Shown one piece after another: positions 48,895 through 59,690 of a stretch of 64,000 bases of DNA; position 1 is the stretch's first letter, and each line of letters starts with the position of its first letter. The stretch is from assembly GCA_032622095.1 (NCBI GenBank), contig CP136065.1, forward strand, positions 212,580,151-212,644,150. Reading direction: 5' to 3'. The notes under the pieces are model-generated. The model was not told where the DNA came from. It made no database searches and saw only the letters and a list, made by a program, of their open reading frames with translations. The position numbers and the translations under genes were made by a program. The stretch comes from Siphonodentalium dalli. Lineage: Eukaryota; Mollusca; Scaphopoda; Gadilida; Siphonodentaliidae.

Positions 48895-49920
48895 AAAAGG
48901 TCAAAGCATTTAAAAATATTCTGAAAATCATATTCAGAAACATATTCTATTTGTTTTAAGGGGTTTCCACGCCTGGGTTATGGCAGGAGGTGGAAACTGT
49001 ATATGGACCTACTCAGAAAACTACTTATTTGTTAAGCTAGCGCCACATGAAGGAATATATGATGTCTGTATAGACCACATCAAGTATACAATATATACAA
49101 TAAAACTGCCAAAAAGATAACTTTAATCATAGTTTTAGAAGGGAAATTTTGTGAAGAGTGTTCTCAGCAAGTATACAACTTGAGTGGAAATTAATAACTA
49201 CCATAAAGCGTATACGATCTAGTAAACGGCTCGAATGGCAATTTAATTGAGTTCAATACTGCTTCAAGAATCTCAACATTACGTTAGATGTGTGCTGAAC
49301 AATTGTGAACATCCATTTTGCCAACAAATTGCCAAGTTCCCAGCCTACCAGTTATCTCTAACAATGTGGCCTATTGTTGATTGCTCCCAGCTTGAGTGGA
49401 CTGACCTGCATACCAACATTGGGCCATTTCCTTGATTTAACAGTTCATTGTAGTGGCTTCTCACAATCTTCTACCACACACCTGACATAATGTTGAGATC
49501 CTTGAATCAGCATTGAACTCAATTAAATGGCTATTCATGTCCCTTATAAAACTATGACTAAAGTAATCTTTTTGACATTTTTATTATTATATAATATGCT
49601 TGGTGTGGTCTTCATATAGCATAGATTCCTTTATCTCGTGTACTATAACTTAACGATAAAGTAGTTTTATGTGTATAGGTCCATCTGAACTTTCCACCTC
49701 CTGACATGCCTCAGACATGGAAACACCTTAAGTAACTAGACATTTAGCAATGTTTGTTGACAAAACGCTGTAACAGTTATGTTTATGACTACGATTTCAA
49801 CACACTTTCAGTACTTAATATAAAATCAAAGTTTATATATTTCTCCACGTTCTTTGTGGTGATGTTTTACAGACTTTTATATATATTTTTGCCATTTACC
49901 CACTACGAGTGCCTTGGGCT
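48895..49920 (-). repeat. Family D copy interrupted by a foldback element
   Basis: The left part (48895-48955) is the reverse of family D's GAATATTTTTCAATGCTTTG segment. The right part (49732-49920) reverses the rest and ends in CCACTACGAGTGCCTTGGG, the complement of the family D start at 11882. The 768-bp foldback at 48960-49727 separates the two. Confidence 0.65.
48960..49727. mobile_element. TTAA-bounded foldback element (768 bp)
   Basis: The ends GGGGTTTCCACGCC and GACATGGAAACACC face each other with TTAA outside both (48956-48959 and 49728-49731). The arms pair over about 190 bp, for example GGCAGGAGGTGGAAA with TTTCCACCTCCTGAC, and GACCACATCAAG-like with CTTGGTGTGGTC. The middle (49150-49540) has a smaller inverted pair with TTGAGTTCAATRCTG. 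It is non-coding. Confidence 0.75.
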
Positions 49921-49931
49921 CCTGTGATGTG

Positions 49932-49933
<2 letters not shown>

Positions 49934-49960
<27 letters not shown>
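49934..49960 (+). repeat. (AAT)n microsatellite
   Basis: This is an uninterrupted run of about nine AAT triplets. Confidence 0.95.
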
Positions 49961-49962
<2 letters not shown>

Positions 49963-50510
49963 TATTGAAGGATATTCAACTGGTAAATCACGCGTTCCAA
50001 TTATTGAAAATTTTCAACTTAACCTTGATACTTCTCAGAATAAACTTCATAATTTGCTCGCAAATGGCGGCAAATGTCTCACATCGAAGCGAGTATTCGT
50101 CGTTTTCTTCACCTACATACAGAACTCAACAAAAACATGGCGAATGAACTATATATAAATATCGCTAGTTCGCTATGAATCTCATCCCAAAATAAATATA
50201 ACTGTTGTGATATAAGTGCATGTTCAAGTGACTCATTCACCATATTTCGCGGTTGTGAAATTTAAACGCCAAAATCTCCTTAAAATCAAATTTGTTCGAC
50301 TTCCGGTTTTTACATTAGCCGGGATAAGTTGTTGGTCTAGCTCAGTAGTCTAATATGTTGCTGAATATAGAAAACATGAATACTGAAAATGCCAAGCGTG
50401 ACATCTTGTCGCCATGTTTGAACAAATTATGATGTATGCATGTTCGCGATCCTGAGAATTACACAGACAAACTCGTTATAGTGAATGATTCGTGTAGCAG
50501 ATATACTCAC

Positions 50511-50702
50511 CCATATTATTGTCAATCATGATTTGTTTGGCTGTGTTCCACATGGCCTCTGTCTCGATCTTGATAAGATGTCCATTTACATCGCCGCATT
50601 CTTTTGTGGCATCACCATGATTTTTCTTGTATGTGAACTTCATCATGTAGAATTGTGAACCGGCTTCTCCGATAACCGTGTAACCAATGTCCAGTGGTGA
50701 AC
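50511..50702 (-). CDS. C-type lectin-like domain gene, first half of the domain
   Basis: The exon is 192 bp, phase 1 at both ends, as expected for a shufflable C-type lectin exon. It follows the acceptor TGTATCACAG and ends at the donor GTGAGT (50510-50505). The coding frame gives SPLDIGYTVIGEAGSQFYMM, then KFTYKKNHGDATKECGDVNG and HLIKIETEAMW. These fit the fold: a probable first cysteine split across the upstream junction, an FY strand, the helix-1 alanine and second cysteine in DATKEC, and the GHLIKIE strand. It joins in frame to the exon at 41897-42117, giving about 136 residues of domain. Upstream exons (signal peptide, other domains) were not found in the next few kilobases. The exon is flanked by inverted copies of the 2.6-kb element. 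Confidence 0.8.
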
Positions 50703-51400
50703 CTGTGATACAATTTATGAGAGCGTTTAGGGTTTCATATTTAAAAACCAAGACACATGTTTCGCATAAACCCAGGCAAGTCCTGCAACACATTTTCAAT
50801 ACATATTTAGTGAATTTCACATCTGTATTGTTTATCTAATCTGAACAATTTTTAATCTGAGACAATGGATATTAAACGGGCATGGTTCGAGGTTAAGGTC
50901 GTATACGATAGGTTGATAAATACACGTAATATTGATATACCGGCTTCACATGCTCTGAAAAATACTTGACATGGTCACAGTTATTTTCCAGCTTATATAA
51001 ATTTTCACACAGAAGTGAAACAAACGCTCTTTATTTATACCACACCAGGAATGGACTAACATGGAACGTTCTTTTCTGCTCCATGCGTGTACATGGATGT
51101 TGTTTGTTTGGGACCCAAACGCCGTTTCAAAGTTGTAATATTTGTGACTTCAACAAGGGCGGGAGTACAAAAAAAGTAGCAGGAGGGTGTGCCGATTTTT
51201 TGCATCTGCCATTTTCGGTGACCAACCACCCCCCAAACCTGCAAACAAATATTCCAAATTGTCCCCCCCCATTTAACTAATTTTGGTCTATAACCCTACT
51301 GATATCACTCATATGACTGCCAAATTATGAAAGTTAAACACCTGTTTCAGAAGCCGTTTTAATTGAAAAAATGGTTCATGCAGGCAAATAAGAATTTACG
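50703..51400. other. Upstream of the lectin-like exon, nothing recognised
   Basis: No additional exon with matching phase and splice signals was recognised. A tract with CCACCCCCCAAACC and CCCCCCCC lies at 51228-51272. Confidence 0.35.
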
Positions 51401-53350
51401 GTTCTCTATTCCGAAGGTTCTCTATTCCGACGTTTTGCTATTCCGAAGTTCGCTATTCCGAAGATTTTCTATTATCTGAGCGTATTTAGTAAGAAATGCA
51501 TCAAATGTACATGCCCCACCCCTAAACAACTACACATAGAATGAAAAATACTATTACACTAGTATTTATGGCAGGACAAATTCACATTCAATAATGAATT
51601 GCGCTTAAGCGTAAATACCATATATTGTGCCTAAGCACAAATAAGGCATTTGCATTTAAGCGCAATGAATTGCACTTAAGCGTAATTGTAACTACTATAT
51701 ATCCTACCCATAAACTATTGGCATAACCTTGTGTATCACCTAGCAACACAAGAGGGGCATGGGGATAATTTCAAACCGAGTACTCAACAGTCAACTGTGA
51801 GTATGTGTACAACGATCAAAGATAATCCCTAGTTTCATATTATCAGCATCCCTATATCCAAGAATTTACGTATCATTCCCGGAACTCTGGTATTGTTTTA
51901 TATAATTTGTTTTAAGTATTTTTGCACATATTTGGGCCATATATAGTCATATAGCATGCATGTGGTGTCACTGCCCGAGGGCTTGCTTACTTCATATGTT
52001 GTACTTATTAACTTAAATAATGGGAAAAACTCTATTTTCATATTATCAGCATCCCTGTTCCAAAATTGGTGTCTTATTCCTGGAGCTTTGATGTCTCAGT
52101 CCTCGAGCTCCAGTAGTTTTATTAAATCAGCATCTCTTGCACAGTTCTATATTAATTCCATGGTCAAATAGCGCGAATGTGGTGTCACTGATGGCTTGCT
52201 TCTCTCACTCATATATGATGTGGCTGCATACTCGCAATTTGAAGAAAATCATAGTCGCCCGGACTAATACAGAAAATACTGATATCGCGAGTCGCCTCAA
52301 CTAATACAGAAGATAAAATAATAATATCACGAGTCGCCCCAACTAAAACAGAAGGTAATGCTGTCGCGAGTCAGCCATTTTGATAAAGAAGTTAGGCTAG
52401 CCCCCTTCCCATCCAAACCAATGAAAACAAGAGGTGATATATGAATAGAAGTTAAGTTAAGTTATGGATACACCTATTTATTCACCAGGTCTGTTTAGTT
52501 ACATATAACCATGAATTGCGCAATTGATTGAGCTTAAGCGCAAATAATTACGCTTAAGCACAATTGATTGCGCGCTTAAGCGCCATTAATTACGCTTAAG
52601 TGCAATCAATTGTGCTTGATTGTAATTATTTGCGCTTAAGCGAAACTAATTTCACTTAGCGCAATTAATTATTAAAATGTGAATTTCCCCTCCCATAAGT
52701 ATTCCCATAGTACATGAATATATCCCATTTTAATTTACAAATTAAATCGCACAAGGGTTTTGTTGCAGCTCGTTGTAGAGATTTGTCTTAAACCTTGATG
52801 ATGCTGCCACATGCATCTTGATGCACTTCGCCGTTGCGAATTTGTTTTCACCCAACACTGATGTTTGAATTTACATCATCCAAATCGAAGATTCTTGTTT
52901 GAATCCCAGCTCTACACGATTCACGCCAGCATCTCCAATGTGTAGATGTTTTTGTTACTCTATTTTTATGTTATTTTAGACTACTAAAGCATACGCCATA
53001 TTAATAAGAACGTGCTATATTTTATGGCTCATGTGTGGGCTGTTGTGAACCCACGAACAAATACAATTATTGTTTTAAATAGCCTAAGTTATTTCGAACG
53101 AAGAGTCTTCATAGAAAATGTGTTTTCACAAAAATGACCCTCGATCTCAAAACCTATAGCATGTAGAATCTTTAGAATAAAAAAAAACATTCGGAATAGC
53201 GAACCTTCGGAATAGCGAACCTTCAGAATAGTAAACACTTGTAGGACCGTACTAAGATGGCGCATGTTTGTAATGCAAACCGTCGATGAGGAAATGTCCT
53301 CATTTATAATAGATCCTTCTGAATAGCGAACCGTTGGAATAGAGGCATGA
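51401..53350. mobile_element. Composite repeat with TATTCCGAA-type ends and CTTAAG palindromes
   Basis: The left edge (51401-51475) repeats CTATTCCGAAGTTCGCTATTC-type words. The right edge (53190-53350) repeats their complement, GGAATAGCGAACC. Between them are blocks (51600-51680 and 52510-52670) of GCGCTTAAGCGCAAAT-type short palindromes, and two similar segments with a word reading TTTCATATTATCAGCATCCCT (51834 and 52035). No gene was seen. The exact termini are unclear. Confidence 0.5.
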
Positions 53351-53452
53351 CGTACCCCCGGCAAACCTAAGTCATTGTGCAGGATACACACAATTCAGCA
53401 CAATTCCATAATTTCTAACTATTTCCTGATTAGTCTGTCAACCAACACCTTA

Positions 53453-56107
53453 CACTGTTAGAAATTACTGTCGGTTCGACGGTTTCGGGCCGTCATAATC
53501 GACGGTCCCATACCGTTTCATCAGTTTGACGGTTTTTTACCGTTATTATACATGTATGTGCCCATGAAAATTGTCTAAATTAAATATTTTCGTGATTCAA
53601 AGTCATGCCGTCAAAATTCAATAGTATATTTATCGGCGACCATATTATATACGGCAATGACTCCATACAGTATGACTGAATCTTACTCTGCTGATATTTA
53701 ATATGAATTATTAATCTGGCATTCATTCTGTGTTATGCGGTCGGTACGTATATTGATGAGTACATTATTCTCATTCCGGGTTTAAGTTCGCACTTTAGCA
53801 AGCAATCAGATCATTTTTTCGCCATTTTCCTTTGGCGTTGCATATTTGATCAAAACTATTTTTTTGGAAACTGTTACCTGTTCGATTGTGGACAGTTGTT
53901 AAGACGATCTTATTTCGGTTCCTTTGATAACCGGACAAGTTTATATTCTGCAAAAACCGGCTTAATCATTGACAATTTCCACTAATTTAGAGAGTAGAGA
54001 TTCATGCCAATCGATTCATGGCGTGATCCGGGGTCTGAGTTCATTCGACTCAGTGATGATGTTGAAACTGACAGTGTTGTGACTTAGTCAAAACACTGGT
54101 AGATTTACTGACATAAGAGGATACAGGTGCAATTAACAAGAGCTTCGATGTCAACCCATAGTGACAATAATAACAACGACTCAACAATCAGCTATTACTA
54201 TTAGAATGTTGACAATCCAGTTGACAGTGTTCTGAATCTGATTGTTTTAAAGCACACGCATGTACATTTACAAGAGATGATATACATGTATATGTACTTT
54301 ACGCACCAGTGTAATTCACAAGAGCTTCAGTGTCAACAACAACAACACCGTAAACAATGAACTGATGCCGCGCAGTGACGGATGATCACATATCTACAAT
54401 TCCAACTTTACAATTACACGGACCAATTCATCAATTTTCATTGAAACGTGTGGATATGAGACATTGTCATCATTCGCCATGTTATCGTCAAATTATTACG
54501 ACAATTTACCGGGAGTACACTATTGGTTGAATGTTCTTATCAAACTATCTTTGGCTGACTCACTGATATTGATACTAAGTGTTGTTATACCAGTATACAG
54601 TTTGATGCATCCTGCTTTACAATGTCATGGACAATGTGCGACTACAGGAGAACATTGTCGCCAAGTCATTGCGCACAGTTATTATGGGATCTGCTGTTGT
54701 CTTGAAGGTTCCAATCCCAACTAGCTGTTATTGATATACAGTACCAGTCAAAAGAAGTGGTATATTAAGCGCGCTATTTTCGCGCCCAATATCGCAATAC
54801 TATTGCAAGTGGAAACGCTTATAAGCATGTCGCTTGTGATATTATTGCATTATTTTGCGCTTAATATCTCAATATTTTGCGCTTAATATTGCGACATCTT
54901 GCGCTCAAAATTTTGACATTTAAATCAAATTATTTGCTTCTTCTATATTGTTTATTGTATAAATAGAGACAATGTTTTAGATATGTATATAATTATAGCT
55001 GTAAATGCTATATGTACACTATATGTACACTATATGCACAGTATTGATCTAATATAAATATAACACTATCCGGGTCTGTATGAAATTTAGCGCGCTTAGT
55101 ATTGCAATATTTTTCGTTCAATATTGCAATAATAAGCGCGACAGACTTTTGGTATTGTGCTATAATCACGCCTTTTTCTAAATTAAGGACGCTCAATATC
55201 GCAATAAAGGTGCGCCTAAAAATACCAGTTCTTCTGACTTCTTCTGACTGGTACTGTATTGTCATGAATTACGGATTCACCTGTTAAAACAAAAACTGTG
55301 TTTACACGTGACTGGACAATTTCACGCCTTACATGTTACCAAAAAGTATGCCATTAAGATATTTTACTTTTACATGTACATAAATTTGAGTTTTCAATGT
55401 GAAACATGGAGCTTTGTTGTTCTTTTTATGGCTTAGAAGGGCATGCCGATTCTTGTTTTAGAATGGTCGAAATTAGTATTACTCATAACTGAATAGTGAT
55501 GTGTTGGCTTATCAGCTATTACTAGTATCGTTTTTTATTTACAGCCATATTTATACAGTAGTTAGTGAAAGGCGAACACATTGCGCGTGCGCAGCCTTCT
55601 CCGGATTAAATTCTATGAGGCAGATAACAAGCTTGATCCTCTGCAAACTGCAAAGTTTCATAAGTATTGTCTATCACTTTATGTATTGACGATTTACATT
55701 TCATCAAAACTATGATCGTAACATTAGAACTAAGATGTATTTTTCAGTTACGAATAATACTAGTTTCGACCATTCAAAAACATATAAATCGTAATGCCTA
55801 CCGTGAAATCATATTGTCACCATGGGAACCTGGCTAATTCTATGGTAAATTAGCAAATTTAGAGCAAAACATTGGTGTTGACCCATGAAAAATACCATTG
55901 GTCTGACCTTTATTAGTTACGGTCTTGATATTAATTAAATACAATACAACGGTCTGACAGTTACTGGTTACGGTCTGCCAGTTACTTAAACGGTTTTATA
56001 CCATCATGGAACATGCTACGGCCTGACCGTATGTTTAACGGTCAAATGTTGGCAGCGATGTTGCGCGGTCTCAGACCGTTAAAGCGACGGTATGTTTTCT
56101 AACAGTG
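53453..56107. mobile_element. 2.65-kb CACTGTTAGAAA element, copy 2
   Basis: The left end CACTGTTAGAAATTACTGTC and the right end TATGTTTTCTAACAGTG are inverted, with TA outside both (53451-53452 and 56108-56109). It is collinear with copy 1 (42405-44998) in inverted orientation, including the nested MITE and a GPCR-like segment (about 54505-54605). The right end abuts the 3' tail of the LINE at 56110, so this element inserted into the LINE's ATACAG repeat tail. It has no transposase. Confidence 0.85.
54739..55256. mobile_element. Nested Tc1-like MITE, copy 2 (518 bp)
   Basis: The ends are CAGTACCAGTCAAAAGAAGTG and GACTGGTACTG, with TA on both sides. Compared with copy 1 it has a short duplication near its right end (CTTCTGACTTCTTCTGACTGG). 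The interior is the same ATTGCGATATT-type word array. Confidence 0.85.
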
Positions 56108-56174
56108 TATCTGTATCTGTATTGGTATTCGCACAGGATCCGTTCGGATGTATAAGCGCGTGGGATGGGATGAT

Positions 56175-59100
56175 TTAGGACGTTTTGTTGGTATCAGCTG
56201 GTTCTCCGTCCATTGTCGTTTGGATGGATCGCATGCTGTCTTCTTCCAGAGTATTCCAGTCCTTGGTTGTTTTAGGAAAGAATGAGTTTTTGAATTCTGG
56301 AGTCTTTGCGTCGATATGTTCATATAGTTTAGAGTTGTTACACTCCTGTGTAGAAACAAAGTTATTTGATATGTAACCCTCGAACTTCCGAGCTTTGATT
56401 TTTCGACCCACTTTTTGTTTCGGTCTCAACAGGTCTTTGGTGTCGATAGCCGGGACCAGCCCGACCACTACCTTGCCAAATAACTGGAGTCGGTGGTGAT
56501 ACCTTCGGCTTTCTAGTGTTTGCAGTTGTAATTCTAGCAGCATGTTGGTAATTGTTCCTTCCTCTTGTGATGTATAGTCCCCAGTTAGGAATCTAGCTGC
56601 TCTCTTATGTATCCTCTCTAGTTTGTCAATGTCTCCTTTCAGGTGGGGGTCCCAGACAACTGATGCATATTCCATCTTTGGCCGCACTAAGGTTTCCTAT
56701 GCGATCAGCTTGCTTTTTGCTGGAGCTTTCTTAAGGTTTATTCTAATGAAACCTAGCGTACTATTCGCCTTCTGTGTTATTTTGGTGATGTGAGATGACC
56801 ATTTCATGTCCTTGGAGAGTGTCACCCCCAGGTATGGGTTTTCATCTACTTCTTCCAGTAGGCAGTTGTTTAGCTGGTATGTGAAAGATGTTGTTTTGCT
56901 CATGGACATGATATAGCACTTCTTATCGTTGAATCGCATGCCCCACTTTTCTGCCCATAACTCTAGCTTCTCTAGGTCTTTTTGTAGAGTGACATAATCT
57001 TTGTATGTGTTTATTTGGCGATATATAAAGCAGTCGTCCGCGAATAACCTCATATGTGAGGAGACACAAGCTGGTAGGTCATTGATGTGGCACAGGAAAA
57101 GCAGAGGTCCAAGCACAGTTCCCTGTGGCACGCCAGAGTCGACGGAATCACTGGATAAAGCTTGCCCTTCAACGACGACTCTCATTTGCCTCTGTGTCAA
57201 GCCAGGTGTGGAGCTTTCCTTTGATACCGTAGTTGCTTACTTTGGCGAGCAGTTTTATGTGGGGTACGGTGTCAAATGCTTTGGAAAAGTCTAATATTGC
57301 GGCGTCAGTTTGAATTGTCTCGTCAAATGTTGTTAGGAAATCTGTGTTGGTGGTCAATAGCTGTGTGACGCATGAGTGTCCTTTCCTAAATCCATGATTT
57401 AGTGACGTCAGGATGTTATGCTTTTCTAGATGGTTCATTATGTGTCGGTATACAATGTGTTCCAGGATTTTGCAACATACAGATGTTAGAGAGACAGGTC
57501 TGTAGTTTTCTGCAAGACGGACGTCTCCTTGTTTGTAGACGGGTGCGATGTTTGCACTTAACCAGTCAGATGGTAGCTGTCCTGTTGCTAATGATTTTTT
57601 GAATATCGCTGTCAGTCCTGGTGGTATCGCATAGGCGCAGGTTTTAAGAACGGTGTTAGGAATTCCGTCCGGCCCTGATGCTTCCCGGTCTTCACATCTT
57701 TCAAAAGTTTGTTTACCCCCTCTTCGCTGATTTCGAGGTCTTCTATCAGATCGCGATCTTCTCCAAGTGATGGTGTTTTGTCACTGGGGTTTTCCTCCAT
57801 AACAACCGATTTGAATTTGTCGACAATGATTTGCGCTTTCACGTTGCAATCATCTTCGAGTTTCCCACCTTTCTTCAACGAGGCGATGCTGGTATTACCC
57901 TGTTGTTTCGTCTTCATATATGAACAGATTGGTTTGGTACTCTTCTTTTTCATGCCGTTGAGCATATTCTTATCTAGGTGGTCCCATTCTGCTTGCCTGA
58001 ATGCTCTTCAGCTAGCCTTTTGGAAGTGTTTGTATTTCTCCCAGTCCTTGCTTTTCTTGGATTTCCTAGCTCTTCTATAAAGACGGCCTTTTTTCTTGAG
58101 GATCTTTTGTAGTTTGTTGTTCATCCATGGAACCTGTTTATCATATATCCTGCGTATGACTGCGACCCTCTGGTCTATGACTTCCATAATACCTGTTTTA
58201 AGTTATTCCCATTGGTCGTTGGTGGTAATCGATGGATCTGCAGATTTCTGGGTCACTTCTTTACTTACGTTGGTGATGTTTTCTGCTATTTCCGTCCAGT
58301 TTGCTTTTTTGAAGGCGTATGTCTTGCGCTGGGTTTGTTTCTTATGGTGCGGCCTTGGTAATGCAGTTTGTGACTACTATATCATGGTCTGAGATCCCAG
58401 GTGTAGTACTGGTTGCTTCTATGATTATTTGTTGAACTTCCTGGTCTGGTGCTCCAGTTTTGACTATCATTTTATCCCAGTCTATGTCTGGGCAGTTGAA
58501 GTCTCCGGAAATGATGAAATCTTTCAGGTGGGTTTTTTCCAGTTTTTCAAAGCATTTGTTAAGTTCATTCAGGTCTTTCAGTTCTCTATGTGGCATGTAG
58601 AAGGCTGCAAGTAATAGGTCTTTGTTTGTTGTTGTTTTTACAGTAGCCGACTCCACTTCGCAATCCGTCACCAGGTGTGGAGCTTCGGATGATGGTATCA
58701 ATTCAGTTGTGCAGATGAAGACGCCATCCCCTCTGGTGGTCCTGTCATTGCGGTATACATTTAGGTTTGGAGGGAATTGGGCATTCCCGGTGTTACTCCC
58801 TTCAACAATGATTCCGTCCCGATGATAATGTCGGGTTTGATGTAGATGATGGCCAGTTCAAGTTCTGCTTTGTTTTGAAGTGCACTTCTGCAGTTTACTG
58901 TCATTATTCGCATATTGGTCTTGTCAGGAATATTGATGAGTTGTTTGACTGCAGTTATTGGCGAATCCGGCGATGTTACCTGTATGCTACATGTGGATCT
59001 CTGATGGGTTGCTACAGTAGGGTCAGCTACTGGGCTGCTTGCTCTTGGTGGTTCGAATACTGACGAATATAGACTATTTATGGTTTGGTTTATGGACGAC

Positions 59101-59690
59101 AGGTGGAAGAAATCGCTTGATGTTTTCAGCACATAGCTTTTGTATGTGAAGCTGTCTAAGCTTGCCTTTTCATATCTGCAGCAGTACCATTAAATTCTCG
59201 GGTTGGCTAGCCTTTCATACTCGGTTGTTGGCATTTCTATGCAGGATCTGTAGTACAATATTTCACATTCATCGCAGCAGACCCATCCTTTAGTCCAGGT
59301 TACACCATCTTGGCAGAGGAAACATGGGTATATACTTGCCAAAAATTTCCTCGGCCCGGGGTGCTGTTCGATATCCCCTCCAATGATTAGTAGTAGGAGG
59401 AGTGCTGTTTGTAGTCTTCTGTTGTTTCTTGGTGTTTTGTAGAATGTTAACCAAGACCACATCATTTGAGGACATACCTGTGGTTTCAACCGGCTGCTGG
59501 CATTTGAATGTTTTTTCTTGGCGAGTCGGGCTTTGTTAGAAATGCTGTACAGACCCAGTTGAGCGTGGAGACACCCACACCCGCAGAACACCCCAGAGTA
59601 GCGTGGAAGTGCCCAAACTTTCTGAGGTGGATGCGGGCTGGTGCCGACGTCCCCCCTCATCTGCTTCGTCTTCCTACCAACAGTCATCAC
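56175..59690 (-). pseudogene. LINE ORF2: PHD finger, endonuclease, reverse transcriptase (broken)
   Basis: Segments in order on the minus strand follow. 59690-59190 holds the GGDIEQHPGPR box and a cysteine-rich PHD-like finger (CFLCQDGVTW, CCDEC, YYRSC), then a stop. 59132-58761 starts the AP endonuclease (MRIMTVNCRSALQNKAELE). 58701-58342 holds GDFNCPDIDW and ISDHD of the nuclease. 57965-57440 holds the start of the reverse transcriptase, with LAENYRPVSLTSVCCKILE. 57438-57169 holds AAILDFSKAFDTVPH. 57200-56697 holds SGVPQGTVLGPLLFLCHIND and the catalytic FADD (near 57040). 56687-56175 holds the thumb and C-terminus (MEYASVVWDP, FFPKTTKDWNTL). Frames change near 58780, 57695 and 57190, and there are stops near 59190 and 56697. 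It is an inactive fossil. Confidence 0.85.
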
